A DNA stretch of 64,000 nucleotides. Origin: Capilliphycus salinus. Lineage in GTDB: Bacteria; Cyanobacteriota; Cyanobacteriia; Cyanobacteriales; Microcoleaceae. Made by a program: the position numbers and the translations under genes. Below are positions 36,649 to 45,715 of this stretch, one piece after another (positions within the stretch are counted from its first letter, which is position 1; the number at the start of each line of letters is the position of its first letter). Below the pieces are notes generated by a model, which worked only from the letters and a program-made list of their open reading frames with translations, was not told the DNA's origin and did not search any database. The stretch is from the NCBI RefSeq assembly GCF_047276495.1, contig NZ_CP178543.1, forward strand, positions 6,324,001 to 6,388,000, in the 5' to 3' direction.

Positions 36649-36938
36649 GTCTAAATCCTCAGTCTGTTTCCTGATGCTTGATTCCTTGTTCATTTAATGT
36701 ATCGTGTATTTCTCTATTTGTCATCATGGTTTTATTAATTTGATTGGACAGAACTTCAATTCCTAGCAGAGTCCATTTGACCAACTGCGGTCCGGCTCGC
36801 ACGTCTGGGCTAAACTTGGCGCCTGACTGGGGAATTGATTCTTTTTTCGGTTTACATCTCGATGCTTTTTGAGGTAAAATTTCCGGTCGGATGCGTTGGA
36901 GAATTGAAAAATTATAAAGGGTTAATTGCAGTCGGAAA

Positions 36939-37772
36939 ATGACTAAAATTGTTTTTGATACGTCCTACAGGGTGCAACCGGGAGATACGGTTAAAAGTAT
37001 TGCTGAAAAGGGGTTTAAAGATGGCGATCGCTGGCGGGAAGTTCGCCTAGAAAATGGAACTCATTTTACTTCTCTCGATTCTTCTCAATTGCTAGCAGGT
37101 CAACGGGTTTATCTGCCGATTAAAATCGGTGAACGAGTCCATCCACCCTCGGCATACGGACAAGGCGATGATTTTTTATCAACGGATGATTTGATGCCGT
37201 TATCGCCGATTTATAGCAACTTTTATCAGGGTTTGATTCGCTTCTCTCCGGCTAGTTTACTTTTAAAACGCCCAATTGTTCAACCGTTGATTGAGCATTT
37301 TTTAGAAGGCAAAGGCGGAGTTTATCAGCATGATATCAATGCGCCCTTATCCCGTTTGCTTGAAGATTCACCGCCTTTTAAGTCGGCGTTTAATTCGGTT
37401 GTTCGTCAAATACAGCAGCAAATTTCATCTTTTGTTAGCTTGAATGATTTTGATGTCAATAAGCTCAAAATTTCTATTCCGCATTTTGGGTTTAAACCGG
37501 GAAAAGCTGATTTAACATTGTTCGCCGCAATTGGCGGAATTCAAGGGGCGGAGTTGTTGCTGAAACGATTTACATTCAACCCAGATTATTCTTACTCTTT
37601 TGAGGTGTTTTTTGTGATTTATGATGATTTTGGACTCGGGAAAGATGATCGCTATAGTCCGAGTTTATATGCGGCTTGGAATTTACAGCATCGCGGAGAA
37701 GCCAAACCGTTTGTTAATGAAATTATTCTACAGAAAACGATAACCGGAACTTTAAGCGTTTCGGAAAAATAA
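36939..37772 (+). CDS. LysM-like and DUF3289-like domain protein
   Basis: A 277-residue protein. An N-terminal LysM-like unit (YRVQPGDTVKSIAEKGFKDG through LLAGQRVYLP, residues 9-66) is joined to a domain that resembles DUF3289: LIEHFLEGKGGVYQHDINAP in the middle and YDDFGLGKDDRYSPS, WNLQHRGEAKPFVNEI and TITGTL at the end. DUF3289 domains occur in proteins linked to secretion effectors in other bacteria. No signal peptide is seen. The family assignment comes from motif recall, not a search. The ATG at 36939 follows a run of A/T. Confidence 0.65.
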   Translation: MTKIVFDTSYRVQPGDTVKSIAEKGFKDGDRWREVRLENGTHFTSLDSSQLLAGQRVYLPIKIGERVHPPSAYGQGDDFLSTDDLMPLSPIYSNFYQGLIRFSPASLLLKRPIVQPLIEHFLEGKGGVYQHDINAPLSRLLEDSPPFKSAFNSVVRQIQQQISSFVSLNDFDVNKLKISIPHFGFKPGKADLTLFAAIGGIQGAELLLKRFTFNPDYSYSFEVFFVIYDDFGLGKDDRYSPSLYAAWNLQHRGEAKPFVNEIILQKTITGTLSVSEK

Positions 37773-38022
37773 GACAGCCGCTTTCTTGACAAAATTATTC
37801 ACAATCAAGACTTGAGTCTGTTGATTAAAAAGCTTTTCCCTAAAAATGACTTGAATAGATAGAGAGAGTTGTGCTATTCTAGAATAAATATTATTGGCAA
37901 AGTGTCAAGTTTTGTTAATTTTATTTCAAATAATTATGAAAAATAAGACTCCCAATCATCCGGGGTAAAATAGAATTAAACCCAACCGTTGATTTCAAGT
38001 CCATAACCAATTTTTCCAGACA

Positions 38023-38217
38023 ATGTTGAATTTAGAAATAGACCCGGCTCTAACTTTGTTTTTACTATTTTTTCACTGTTTAATGGGTGGAATAGCCGCT
38101 TTAATTGCCAAACAAAAAGGTCGCCGTTTTAATCGGTGGTTAATTTTCGGATTAATTGGCGGAACACCCGTATTTTTTACCGCTCTTTGGATTAAACCTT
38201 TATCGACTCGGGTTTAA
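38023..38217 (+). CDS. small membrane protein, 64 residues
   Basis: A small protein with two predicted membrane helices (LTLFLLFFHCLMGGIAALIA and WLIFGLIGGTPVFFTALWI) separated by the basic turn KQKGRRFNRW. It looks like a genuine hydrophobic small protein. The function is unknown. It lies 250 bases after the LysM gene and is followed by a strong terminator at 38241-38310. Confidence 0.6.
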   Translation: MLNLEIDPALTLFLLFFHCLMGGIAALIAKQKGRRFNRWLIFGLIGGTPVFFTALWIKPLSTRV

Positions 38218-38240
38218 CTGAGATCGAACCTCAGTCTCAG

Positions 38241-38310
38241 AAACCGGATTTCTCTAGGAAAAAACTAGGGAATTTAGCTAAGAACAATAGCCAGAAATCC
38301 GGTTTTTTTT
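38241..38310 (+). terminator. intrinsic terminator with 13-bp stem
   Basis: AAACCGGATTTCT and AGAAATCCGGTTT form a perfect 13-bp stem over a 39-base loop, followed by T8. A third copy of the arm, AGAAATCCGGTTT, lies at about 38338-38350, so alternative pairing is possible. Confidence 0.75.
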
Positions 38311-38389
38311 AGGTTAATTTAGCCAATCCTAATATCCAGAAATCCGGTTTATCCAAAACCTCATCTATTTTGAAAAGGAGAAAAGATTG

Positions 38390-39064
38390 ATGAGTAAAAC
38401 AGCAATTGTCAGAACTTCAGGTGATGTTTTAAATGTACGTTCGAGTCCGAATGGTGAGATTATAGATACCCTGGCTAATGGGACAAAAGTAACCGTAACC
38501 GGAGAACCGGTGAAAGGGGGAAATTGGAATTGGGTTTCAATTGGCCCAAACCGTTGGGTGGCGATGGAATTTCTCACGTTTTTATCGGTTTCCGAAGAAC
38601 GTTCGTCAACCCCCAACGGACTCGCGGGGGCGAAAGTGGTGGCGAGTCAAACCTCAGAAAAGATAGCGGGGGGGTTAAAAGTATATGAAACCGAATTAAT
38701 CGATAGTGAAGGTCGGGTGATTGATAGAATACGCTGTGTATCGGGTCGAGTCGGTTTACAAGATCCGTCCGACGTACCGGGATCTCAAACCCCGATCCCG
38801 TTTGGGGTGTATACCTTTGATATTCCGGGTCATGTGGAGTACGCACCGGGAGAGTTTGGGGGGGTGTGGTCGCCCGTGACCCCAACCTTTAAAACCCGGC
38901 GAGGGGGGTTTGGGGTACACTACGATCCTTCGACCTTTGAAAACAACTCCCAAACGGGAACAGGAGGCTGTTTAGCAACACCAACCCTCGACGAACGAGA
39001 GATAATGACCAATTTTATTGTCAATTACAAACCCATATACTTGATTGTAGAGAAAGGGGATTAA
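38390..39064 (+). CDS. SH3b and L,D-transpeptidase-like protein
   Basis: A 224-residue protein. Residues 3-70 are a bacterial SH3 domain (DVLNVRSSPNGEIIDTLANG, WVSIGPNRWVAMEFL). Residues about 85-224 end with FGVHYDPSTFENN and TGTGGCLATPT, which look like the His...GC catalytic layout of L,D-transpeptidase-type enzymes, although not the classical HG...SHGC form. It has no signal peptide. The ATG at 38390 follows AAGGAGAA; the TTG just before it would add one residue. A role in peptidoglycan binding or crosslinking is plausible. Confidence 0.65.
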   Translation: MSKTAIVRTSGDVLNVRSSPNGEIIDTLANGTKVTVTGEPVKGGNWNWVSIGPNRWVAMEFLTFLSVSEERSSTPNGLAGAKVVASQTSEKIAGGLKVYETELIDSEGRVIDRIRCVSGRVGLQDPSDVPGSQTPIPFGVYTFDIPGHVEYAPGEFGGVWSPVTPTFKTRRGGFGVHYDPSTFENNSQTGTGGCLATPTLDEREIMTNFIVNYKPIYLIVEKGD

Positions 39065-39092
39065 CTCTACTGAGAAAAGGAGTTTTCAAGCT

Positions 39093-39185
39093 ATGACGTT
39101 CTGTATAGGGAAGAGGGGAGTTAATATGTTATTCTTAGCCAATGTGCTAGAACAGACAGAAAATTTCTCCAATGCCTTTTTGTAG
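39093..39185 (+). CDS. possible 30-residue peptide
   Basis: ATGACGTTCTGTATAGGG follows AAGGAG by nine bases and runs to a TAG; an internal ATG with its own GGGGAG also exists. The rest of the 272-base gap before ComFB contains no recognised feature. No family is known, so this is a weak call. Confidence 0.18.
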   Translation: MTFCIGKRGVNMLFLANVLEQTENFSNAFL

Positions 39186-39337
39186 CCCCTCCAAGCTAAC
39201 GAAAAGCGCCGATCATCAAGAGAACATTTTTTGTTTGACTCCAGGTCGTTGGAGAGGCGTACATAGCCGTTTCTCCAGAGTTAGACAAATCTGTATGTGT
39301 AAGTTCATTCCGTTCAGGGATTGAGTGTAAAGGTCTT

Positions 39338-39871
39338 ATGAGTATTGAGAAAATTGTTGAGCAAGCTTTACAAGATGGTTACTTAACGCCTTCTATGGAG
39401 GCAGAAGTCGGACGCATTTGCAACACCGCATCCGAATTATCAATCGAGGAGTACATGGCACTCGATCGCCTCATGGGAGCCTTGTTAACGGGTGAAGTGG
39501 TTGTTCTACCCCGCAAACAGTTTATCAACGTCATGGAAGAGTTGGTTCTCAGCGAAGCGATCGCCCGGGTGGCCGATATTGAGGATAGCAATGAACAATC
39601 GCTCGATGTTGGGGATATTGCTGCATATGCGCTCAACCGACTTCCGCCTCTGTATGCAACAACCGAAGAAGGCGCTCAATATCAGCGTTCTAAAGCCAGA
39701 GAAGAACTCTACGATCTCATTTCCAGTCAGGTCAAAGAGGCGATCAATCTGAATTTAGACCGAGTTGCCCAAAACAAAACCGTATTCGCACAGTTGTCCG
39801 GTGAAGGCGTCCTGGGTAACATTAGCACCTTGCTCAAAACTTATGCTGAAAATTACGAGCAAGGTCATTAA
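39338..39871 (+). CDS. ComFB-family protein
   Basis: A 177-residue protein of the late-competence ComFB family: DVGDIAAYALNRLPPLYATT and QVKEAINLNLDRV are the core motifs, preceded by a long N-terminal segment with GYLTPSMEAEVGRIC. In cyanobacteria, ComFB proteins have been reported as receptors of cyclic di-nucleotides that control motility or cell size; whether this member does so is inference. It ends eight bases before the convergent Psp29 gene. A cysteine in the N-terminal part is typical of these long forms. Confidence 0.88.
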   Translation: MSIEKIVEQALQDGYLTPSMEAEVGRICNTASELSIEEYMALDRLMGALLTGEVVVLPRKQFINVMEELVLSEAIARVADIEDSNEQSLDVGDIAAYALNRLPPLYATTEEGAQYQRSKAREELYDLISSQVKEAINLNLDRVAQNKTVFAQLSGEGVLGNISTLLKTYAENYEQGH

Positions 39872-39879
39872 AGCGGCTT

Positions 39880-40605
39880 TCAGGAGTCCGTTGAAACCTC
39901 CTCGGGTGCAGACTCGGGAGTGGGACGAACGGCCGGTTGAGCAGCACGCTGTTCTCGCCGTTTGCGTTCGGCTTGAGTCATTTCGTCCATAACGGTACGA
40001 GCTTGCATCAATTTTTCTAAATTGCTGCGATACAGTTCGAGATCCTTTTGCAATTTGTCCTGAGGTATGTTTAATCCCGAAGCGATTTGAGCCAGAGTTT
40101 GATCGGTTGCTTCCTTGTCCTCGATCGCTCCGCGATCAGCCTGTTCGATCAGGGTAAATAAACCAATGGCAAACAGGCGACTGTACTTGTACTTGGGATT
40201 GGTGGCAATCCGATGAAAGGAACTCTGCAAGTCGTTATCGCCGCTCTCGTTAGCGGCCTGATTCGCCCAAGAGACAATATCCTTGACCGAGAGGGTTTGA
40301 GCCAATTGCTGCAATCGCTCGGCTTCGGCCCGATAGCGCTGGGGATCATCTTGCAAAGCACCAATCAAAGCATTGAACATCGACTCCCGATCGGATGCGG
40401 GTAGATATCCTTCCATAAAACGGTCGAAGGCGGTCACGACCCCCAAAGCATAAATCGGATCGTATTGGAAATCCACATTGACCGACAGTAGGTGCATCTC
40501 AACCATTAATTCCTCGATCACCCGACGGTAAACCGAGTTGATCGGGCGAGTGTGAATGCTATAAAAAGCGCGTTTAGTATCAGAGACAGTACGGATGTTG
40601 TTCAC
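39880..40605 (-). CDS. thf1: photosystem II biogenesis protein Psp29 / Thf1
   Basis: A 241-residue thylakoid-formation protein required for normal photosystem II repair and for FtsH protease complexes in cyanobacteria and plants. It opens MNNIRTVSDTKRAFYSIHTR and has the family core RRVIEELMVEMHLLSVNVDF and ALGVVTAFDRFMEGY, followed by KYKYSRLFAIGLFTL. The C-terminus is Arg/Pro/Glu-rich. A TCTTAA/TTAAGA inverted repeat at 40613-40631 lies directly upstream. It shows that this is an oxygenic phototroph. Confidence 0.95.
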   Translation of the reverse strand: MNNIRTVSDTKRAFYSIHTRPINSVYRRVIEELMVEMHLLSVNVDFQYDPIYALGVVTAFDRFMEGYLPASDRESMFNALIGALQDDPQRYRAEAERLQQLAQTLSVKDIVSWANQAANESGDNDLQSSFHRIATNPKYKYSRLFAIGLFTLIEQADRGAIEDKEATDQTLAQIASGLNIPQDKLQKDLELYRSNLEKLMQARTVMDEMTQAERKRREQRAAQPAVRPTPESAPEEVSTDS

Positions 40606-40849
40606 AAGCCATTCTTAAGAGGGACTTAAGATTCTATTGTCTCTCCTGAAGACTCGTTTGCCAAGCGAGATCCCCCTAGCCAATCTGACAAGACTCGGGT
40701 TAGTCTGTATTATGGACTGCAAAATAGAAACTGCGGTAACAAAAAGTTAATCCCCGCTCAATGGCTTGGGGAGGCGCAATTTTGAGTCTGACAATTCCTC
40801 TTGTCACAGTTCAACGTTAGAAAAATAAATCTTTTCGAGGAAAACTTGC

Positions 40850-42127
40850 ATGACTGCAACAACCGAACGTATTCAGTACGAAATTAAAGATCCCTCTTTG
40901 GCAACTCAAGGAAAACAGCGCATTGATTGGGCGGGACGGGAAATGCCCGTTCTGCGATTGATTCAAGAACGCTTTGCTAAAGAAAAACCCTTTGCGGGTA
41001 TCCGCTTGGTTGCTTGCTGCCATGTCACGACAGAAACGGCTCATCTGGCGATCGCCCTGAAAGCAGGCGGTGCGGATGCGATCTTAATTGCCAGTAACCC
41101 CCTGTCCACTCAGGATGATGTTGCTGCTAGCTTGGTCGTCGATCACGGTATCCCCGTTTTTGCGATCAAGGGAGAAGATACAGAAACCTACTTGCGACAC
41201 GTTGAAACCGCTCTGGATCATCGTCCCAACATTATCATCGATGATGGGAGTGATGTGGTTGCAACTTTGGTGAAAAATCGCCAACATCAACTTTCCGATC
41301 TGATTGGGACCACCGAAGAAACCACCACAGGTATTGTTCGTTTGAAGGCAATGCTCAAAGATGGCGTGTTGACCTTCCCGGCGATGAACGTTAACGACGC
41401 CGATACCAAACATTTCTTTGATAACCGTTATGGTACGGGTCAGTCTACCCTCGATGGTATCGTTCGGGCGACTAATATTCTGTTGGCGGGCAAAAATATC
41501 GTTGTTGCCGGCTATGGCTGGTGCGGTAAAGGCTGCGCCCTTCGCGCTCGCGGCATGGGTGCTAACGTGATTGTGACTGAAGTTGACCCGGTACGCGCGA
41601 TCGAAGCGGTAATGGATGGTTTCCGGGTGATGCCGATGGAACAAGCAGCCCCCATTGGCGATCTGTTTATCACGGTGACAGGAAACAAACACGTGATTCG
41701 CTCCGAACATTTTGATGTGATGAAGGATGGGGCGATGGTTTGTAATTCGGGTCACTTTGATATTGAAATTGATCTCAAGTCCTTAGCCCAAAAAGCGACC
41801 GAAGTTAAAGAGGTTCGCAACTTCACCCAACAGTACAAGCTGCAAAATGGTAAGTCTGTGATTGTACTCGGAGAAGGACGACTGATTAATTTGGCCGCTG
41901 CTGAGGGTCATCCGAGTGCGGTAATGGATATGAGTTTTGCTAACCAAGCCCTCGCTTGCGAGTATCTGGTGAAGAATAAAGGCAAACTTGAACCCGGTAT
42001 GTACTCCATTCCCACCGATGTCGATCAGGAAATTGCCCGACTGAAATTGAAGGCAATGGGGATTAACCTCGATACCCTCACCGACGAACAAATTGAGTAC
42101 ACCAACTCTTGGGCGTCCGGTACCTAA
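40850..42127 (+). CDS. ahcY: adenosylhomocysteinase
   Basis: Hydrolyses S-adenosylhomocysteine to adenosine and homocysteine, removing the by-product of methylation. At 425 residues it has the bacterial short-form length. LVACCHVTTETAHLA, VLTFPAMNVNDADTKHFFDN and GQSTLDGIVRATNILLAGK cover the substrate site, and the NAD site is AGYGWCGKGCALRARGMG. The C-terminal HPSAVMDMSFANQALA is standard. There are two methyltransferases elsewhere in the window but no operon link. The untranslated stretch before it (40,606-40,849) holds no SAH-riboswitch that I can recognise. Confidence 0.97.
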   Translation: MTATTERIQYEIKDPSLATQGKQRIDWAGREMPVLRLIQERFAKEKPFAGIRLVACCHVTTETAHLAIALKAGGADAILIASNPLSTQDDVAASLVVDHGIPVFAIKGEDTETYLRHVETALDHRPNIIIDDGSDVVATLVKNRQHQLSDLIGTTEETTTGIVRLKAMLKDGVLTFPAMNVNDADTKHFFDNRYGTGQSTLDGIVRATNILLAGKNIVVAGYGWCGKGCALRARGMGANVIVTEVDPVRAIEAVMDGFRVMPMEQAAPIGDLFITVTGNKHVIRSEHFDVMKDGAMVCNSGHFDIEIDLKSLAQKATEVKEVRNFTQQYKLQNGKSVIVLGEGRLINLAAAEGHPSAVMDMSFANQALACEYLVKNKGKLEPGMYSIPTDVDQEIARLKLKAMGINLDTLTDEQIEYTNSWASGT

Positions 42128-42129
42128 AA

Positions 42130-42298
42130 CAGTAACCAGTGACCAGTGACCAGTGAGCAGTCAACAGTGACCAGTCAACAGTAAACGGGAAAAGGGTGCG
42201 GTGAATATTAACCGATGAAAACGCTGGTCACTGGTAACAGATAACTGATAACTGTAATCACTGGTGACTGGTGACTGTAAAGACTGGTGACTGAAAAC
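42130..42298. repeat. CAGTGAC/GTCACTG heptamer arrays in inverted orientation
   Basis: The left part (42130-42186) repeats CAGTGAC-like units, and the right part (42222-42298) repeats the reverse complement CTGGTGACTG. They can fold into a large imperfect hairpin between ahcY and exoD. Such short tandem repeats are characteristic of filamentous cyanobacteria. Confidence 0.8.
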
Positions 42299-42317
42299 CT
42301 TCCCTTTTCCAATACCT

Positions 42318-42935
42318 GTGTCTAAACTCTCTGTTGAACTGCAACGTTACTTCTTTGATGAAGAACGCTTTCCCCAAGTCACCCTGGCTGATATTCTCGA
42401 TATCGCTGGCGAACGGGTCTTTGGGTTTTTGTTTGTGATATTGTCTTTACCTTCGGCTTTACCGGTTCCGGCGCCGGGTTATTCGGTTCCCTTTGGGATT
42501 TTGTTGTTTCTTTTGGCGGTTCAGCTTCTAGTTGGATCGAAACGACCTTGGTTTCCGCAAGGATGGCTCAACCGTCCCATCGACCTAAAAACCGTGCAGG
42601 GTTTTTTAAAAGGCGGAATTCCCTGGTTACAGAAAATTGAGTTAATTTCTCGTCCCCGCTTAAGCTTTGTTTGCACCAGTTTTCCGGGTCGGATTATCAT
42701 CGGGTTGGCGATCGCGTTGATGGCTATTTCGATGATGATTCCGATTCCGGGAACCAATACTTTACCCGCGATCGGGATTTTTGTCACCGGGTTTGGTTTA
42801 CTCGATGATGATGGTGCAATTAGTTTGGGGGGATTGGTGCTGTGCGTGATGGGAGCAGCCCTTTCGACGCTAATTTTGATTTTTGGTTACGAAGCGGTAA
42901 AAGGCGGAATTAACTTAATTCGTCAGTCATTTTAA
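42318..42935 (+). CDS. ExoD-family membrane protein
   Basis: A 205-residue protein of the exopolysaccharide synthesis ExoD family. It has DILDIAGERVFGFLFVILSL and the conserved glycine/proline membrane pattern LPVPAPGYSVPFGILLFLLA, plus two to three more hydrophobic segments at the C-terminus. ExoD in Rhizobium affects exopolysaccharide production and alkaline tolerance; the biochemical role is unclear. The GTG at 42318 is the only start preceding the conserved N-terminus. The gene begins right after the heptamer repeats. Confidence 0.9.
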   Translation: MSKLSVELQRYFFDEERFPQVTLADILDIAGERVFGFLFVILSLPSALPVPAPGYSVPFGILLFLLAVQLLVGSKRPWFPQGWLNRPIDLKTVQGFLKGGIPWLQKIELISRPRLSFVCTSFPGRIIIGLAIALMAISMMIPIPGTNTLPAIGIFVTGFGLLDDDGAISLGGLVLCVMGAALSTLILIFGYEAVKGGINLIRQSF

Positions 42936-43082
42936 GCGATTCGGGGAAGGGCGGCGACGATACCGCCCTAATTTGCCCACAAACACGATGAATCGAGCAT
43001 CGATGACGCGATCGCTCTCTAGCCCAGTTCACTCTAGAAGTCCAGCGATTCGGGGTAACGCTGATTTCCGACGGTGAACCGA

Positions 43083-43763
43083 TTAACGCCACTCCTGACT
43101 CAAGGCGGTCCAAGTTTGTTCGTCAACGACCCCATCGCCTTCTAAACCTTTAGCCTGTTGATAGGCAATCACCGCAGCTTGGGTGCGACTACCAAAGACC
43201 CCATCAACAGGACCCGGATCGTAACCTTTGACCTGTAAACGGGTTTGCAGGGTGATCACCTTCGATCCTTTGGTTCCCTTGCTCAACACTTCGACAGGGG
43301 GGGCGACCGCTACGGGCTGAGGATTGACTTCGAGAAGCTGCCAGGTTTCCCGATTAACGATTCCATTAACTTCTATTCCTCGGGCTTGCTGGAAGGCTCT
43401 AACGGCCTGTTCTGTACGGGGGCCGAATACACTATCAATCCGACCGGGATCAAAACCATGAACTTGTAGGCGCTGTTGTAAGCCTGTCACCTGCGATCCT
43501 CGGGTACCGGGTTCCAAAGTATAACGTCGGATCGGTTGAGGAGAAGCTTCATAAAACGGATCGGAAAATAGACCCTCTTGGGGGGGTTGGGAAGGAGAAA
43601 CAAACTCCGGAGAACGTCGAATGGGAATTTGCAGTTCCTCGCTGAAACTAAAGTCTTTGGTGGGGAGATCGGTTTTGAGGTCAGAGGTGGCCCGAGCGGT
43701 GGAATTAAACCCCAAAACGGCTACAATCAGTGAACTGGCTAGGATAGCATTTTTGATAAACAT
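43083..43763 (-). CDS. exported protein with two peptidoglycan-binding domains
   Basis: A 226-residue protein with a signal peptide (MFIKNAILASSLIVAVLGFN, cleavage after ARA near residue 25), a Ser/Pro-rich linker, and two PG_binding_1 domains at about 82-143 and 155-222 (GSQVTGLQQRLQVHGFDPG; GSKVITLQTRLQVKGYDPG). There is no catalytic domain, so it is probably an anchor or adaptor in the cell wall. Confidence 0.92.
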   Translation of the reverse strand: MFIKNAILASSLIVAVLGFNSTARATSDLKTDLPTKDFSFSEELQIPIRRSPEFVSPSQPPQEGLFSDPFYEASPQPIRRYTLEPGTRGSQVTGLQQRLQVHGFDPGRIDSVFGPRTEQAVRAFQQARGIEVNGIVNRETWQLLEVNPQPVAVAPPVEVLSKGTKGSKVITLQTRLQVKGYDPGPVDGVFGSRTQAAVIAYQQAKGLEGDGVVDEQTWTALSQEWR

Positions 43764-43941
43764 GACGGGTTATCGGTGAACTTTATTGGCAGTTGATCTA
43801 CAGACGGAATACACTTGATTGAATTTTATCATCTACCTCCGATAGTAAAATCCGGTAAAAGATAGAAGATCTATTCAAGTCTATTTGCAAAATCATCGAG
43901 GGGTGTACCGGAAAGGATTTTTAATTACAAAACGTAAAAAT

Positions 43942-45465
43942 CTAGAGTTTGAGATTGTAAATATATCCGTATTTGTTCCGAATGTAATTGAGAAACGGAT
44001 CGAGACTCAACCCCCGGCCTGTAACCCGTTCCAGGAGTTCCTGGGTCGTAAACTTGCGGCCGTGCTGATAAATGTGATGTTTGAGCCAATCACGCAAGCG
44101 CTGAAAGTTTCCGCGTTCGATATCAACCGGAATTTCTGGATCGTTAATGATGGCGGTTTCGTAAAACTGAGCGGCGATCAAGTTCCCCAATGTATAGCCG
44201 TGAAACATTCCGCCAATTAAGCCAATATACCAGTGAACATCTTGTAAAACGCCGTTGGTATCGGTTGAGGGAACAAGACCCAAATCTTTTTGATATCGTT
44301 CGTTCCAGGCCTTTGGCAAATCCCCCACGCTCAGAGTTCCTTCTAACATTGCCAATTCCAGATCGAAGCGAATCATCACGTGTAGATTGTAGGTGACTTC
44401 ATCGGCATCGGTGCGAATTAAAGACGGTTGTACTTTGTTGATAGCGCGATAAAATTGTTCGCTAGAAGTTTGTCCTAGCTGACGAATAAATGTACCCTGG
44501 AGTTGGGGATAAAACCACTCCCAAAACCCTCGACTGCGACCGACCAAATTTTCCCATAACCGCGACTGACTTTCATGGACGCTAAAAGAAGTTCCCATTG
44601 CCAACGGCGTTGCTTCTAAGTCCGGGGAAAGTCCTTGTTCGTACATAGCATGACCCATTTCATGGATACTGCTAAATAAGGCTTGATCGAGGTGATGTTC
44701 ATAAACTCGGGTGGTAATTCGTACATCCCCAATGGAAAACTTGGAGGCAAAGGGATGTAAAGTTTTGTCTTGACGGCCTCGGTTAAAGTCGTAACCCAAA
44801 CGAAACAGCACGCCTTTGATAAAGTTGAGTTGTTCTTGTTCGCCATAAAATTGATGCAGACAAGAATCATCAACCTGAGGGGCGGAGGCGATCGCTTGGA
44901 CGAGGGGAAGAAGCTGTTGTCGCAACTGCTGAAAAATCGGTTTGATCGCGTCCACACTCAGGCCGTAGTCATTGCGCTCAATTAACGGATCGGCGACCTG
45001 TTTGCCGCCATAAAAACTGGCCAATTCCCGAGACAGATCTAAAGTTTTCTCTAAATAGGGTTGGACTTTGGCAAAATCATTGGCCGGACGGGCCTCTGAC
45101 CAGGCTTCATAAGAGGCGGCTTGATGCTGAGATAGCCTTGCCATAAATTCCGATGGAACTCGAATCGCCCGTTGATAGTCTCGGCGTGCAATTGCAATTA
45201 AACTCGCGGCGAGAGAATCCTGGGGAAGGGAGGCTTCGTAGGGGCGCAAATCTTCCAGGAGTTGTCCGAGATTGGGATCGGTAAGTTTTTCGTGAGCAAT
45301 CTGTTTGAGGGTGGCGATTTGACGTCCTCTAGCGGCGGCGCCCCCGGCGGGCATATAGGTGGCCTGATCCCAATGGAGTAGGGCAATCACCGATTCAATA
45401 TCGTTAATCTCACTCAAACGCTGTTTAAGTTCGATTAATTGAGGTTCCTGGTTCGGCAGTGGCAT
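43942..45465 (-). CDS. carboxypeptidase of family M32 (Taq-type)
   Basis: A 507-residue metallocarboxypeptidase that removes residues from peptide C-termini in the cytoplasm. The zinc motif HEMGHAMYEQG is near residue 266, and the downstream ESQSRLWENLVGRSRGFWE supplies the third ligand Glu. The start MPLPNQEPQLIELKQRLSEI and the substrate-binding IRTDADEVTYNLHVMIRF are typical of M32, and the length agrees with the family. Confidence 0.95.
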   Translation of the reverse strand: MPLPNQEPQLIELKQRLSEINDIESVIALLHWDQATYMPAGGAAARGRQIATLKQIAHEKLTDPNLGQLLEDLRPYEASLPQDSLAASLIAIARRDYQRAIRVPSEFMARLSQHQAASYEAWSEARPANDFAKVQPYLEKTLDLSRELASFYGGKQVADPLIERNDYGLSVDAIKPIFQQLRQQLLPLVQAIASAPQVDDSCLHQFYGEQEQLNFIKGVLFRLGYDFNRGRQDKTLHPFASKFSIGDVRITTRVYEHHLDQALFSSIHEMGHAMYEQGLSPDLEATPLAMGTSFSVHESQSRLWENLVGRSRGFWEWFYPQLQGTFIRQLGQTSSEQFYRAINKVQPSLIRTDADEVTYNLHVMIRFDLELAMLEGTLSVGDLPKAWNERYQKDLGLVPSTDTNGVLQDVHWYIGLIGGMFHGYTLGNLIAAQFYETAIINDPEIPVDIERGNFQRLRDWLKHHIYQHGRKFTTQELLERVTGRGLSLDPFLNYIRNKYGYIYNLKL

Positions 45466-45715
45466 GATGGCGGTGTTGGTCGGATAGACACTATATCATT
45501 TCTAGTGTGCCATTCGTTAATATTAATCCTGACAGGGTTTAAGCAAATCAACTCATTCACTTATGAAGTCTTAATTGTTGACGGATTGATCACTTTTTTT
45601 GGGGTCTGGAAACATTGAGGGGCATAGTCTCTGGAGCCACCCCCAATCCGCCAACTTGAGAGTTTATATTCTGGTGTACAATCTGATGGTATTTTCGTGT
45701 TCCGAAGTGATTGGT

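Noticed and set aside
40606..40849. SAH riboswitch upstream of ahcY
   Set aside because: I could not find the conserved core, only a G-rich stretch and a loose CCCC/GGGG pairing.
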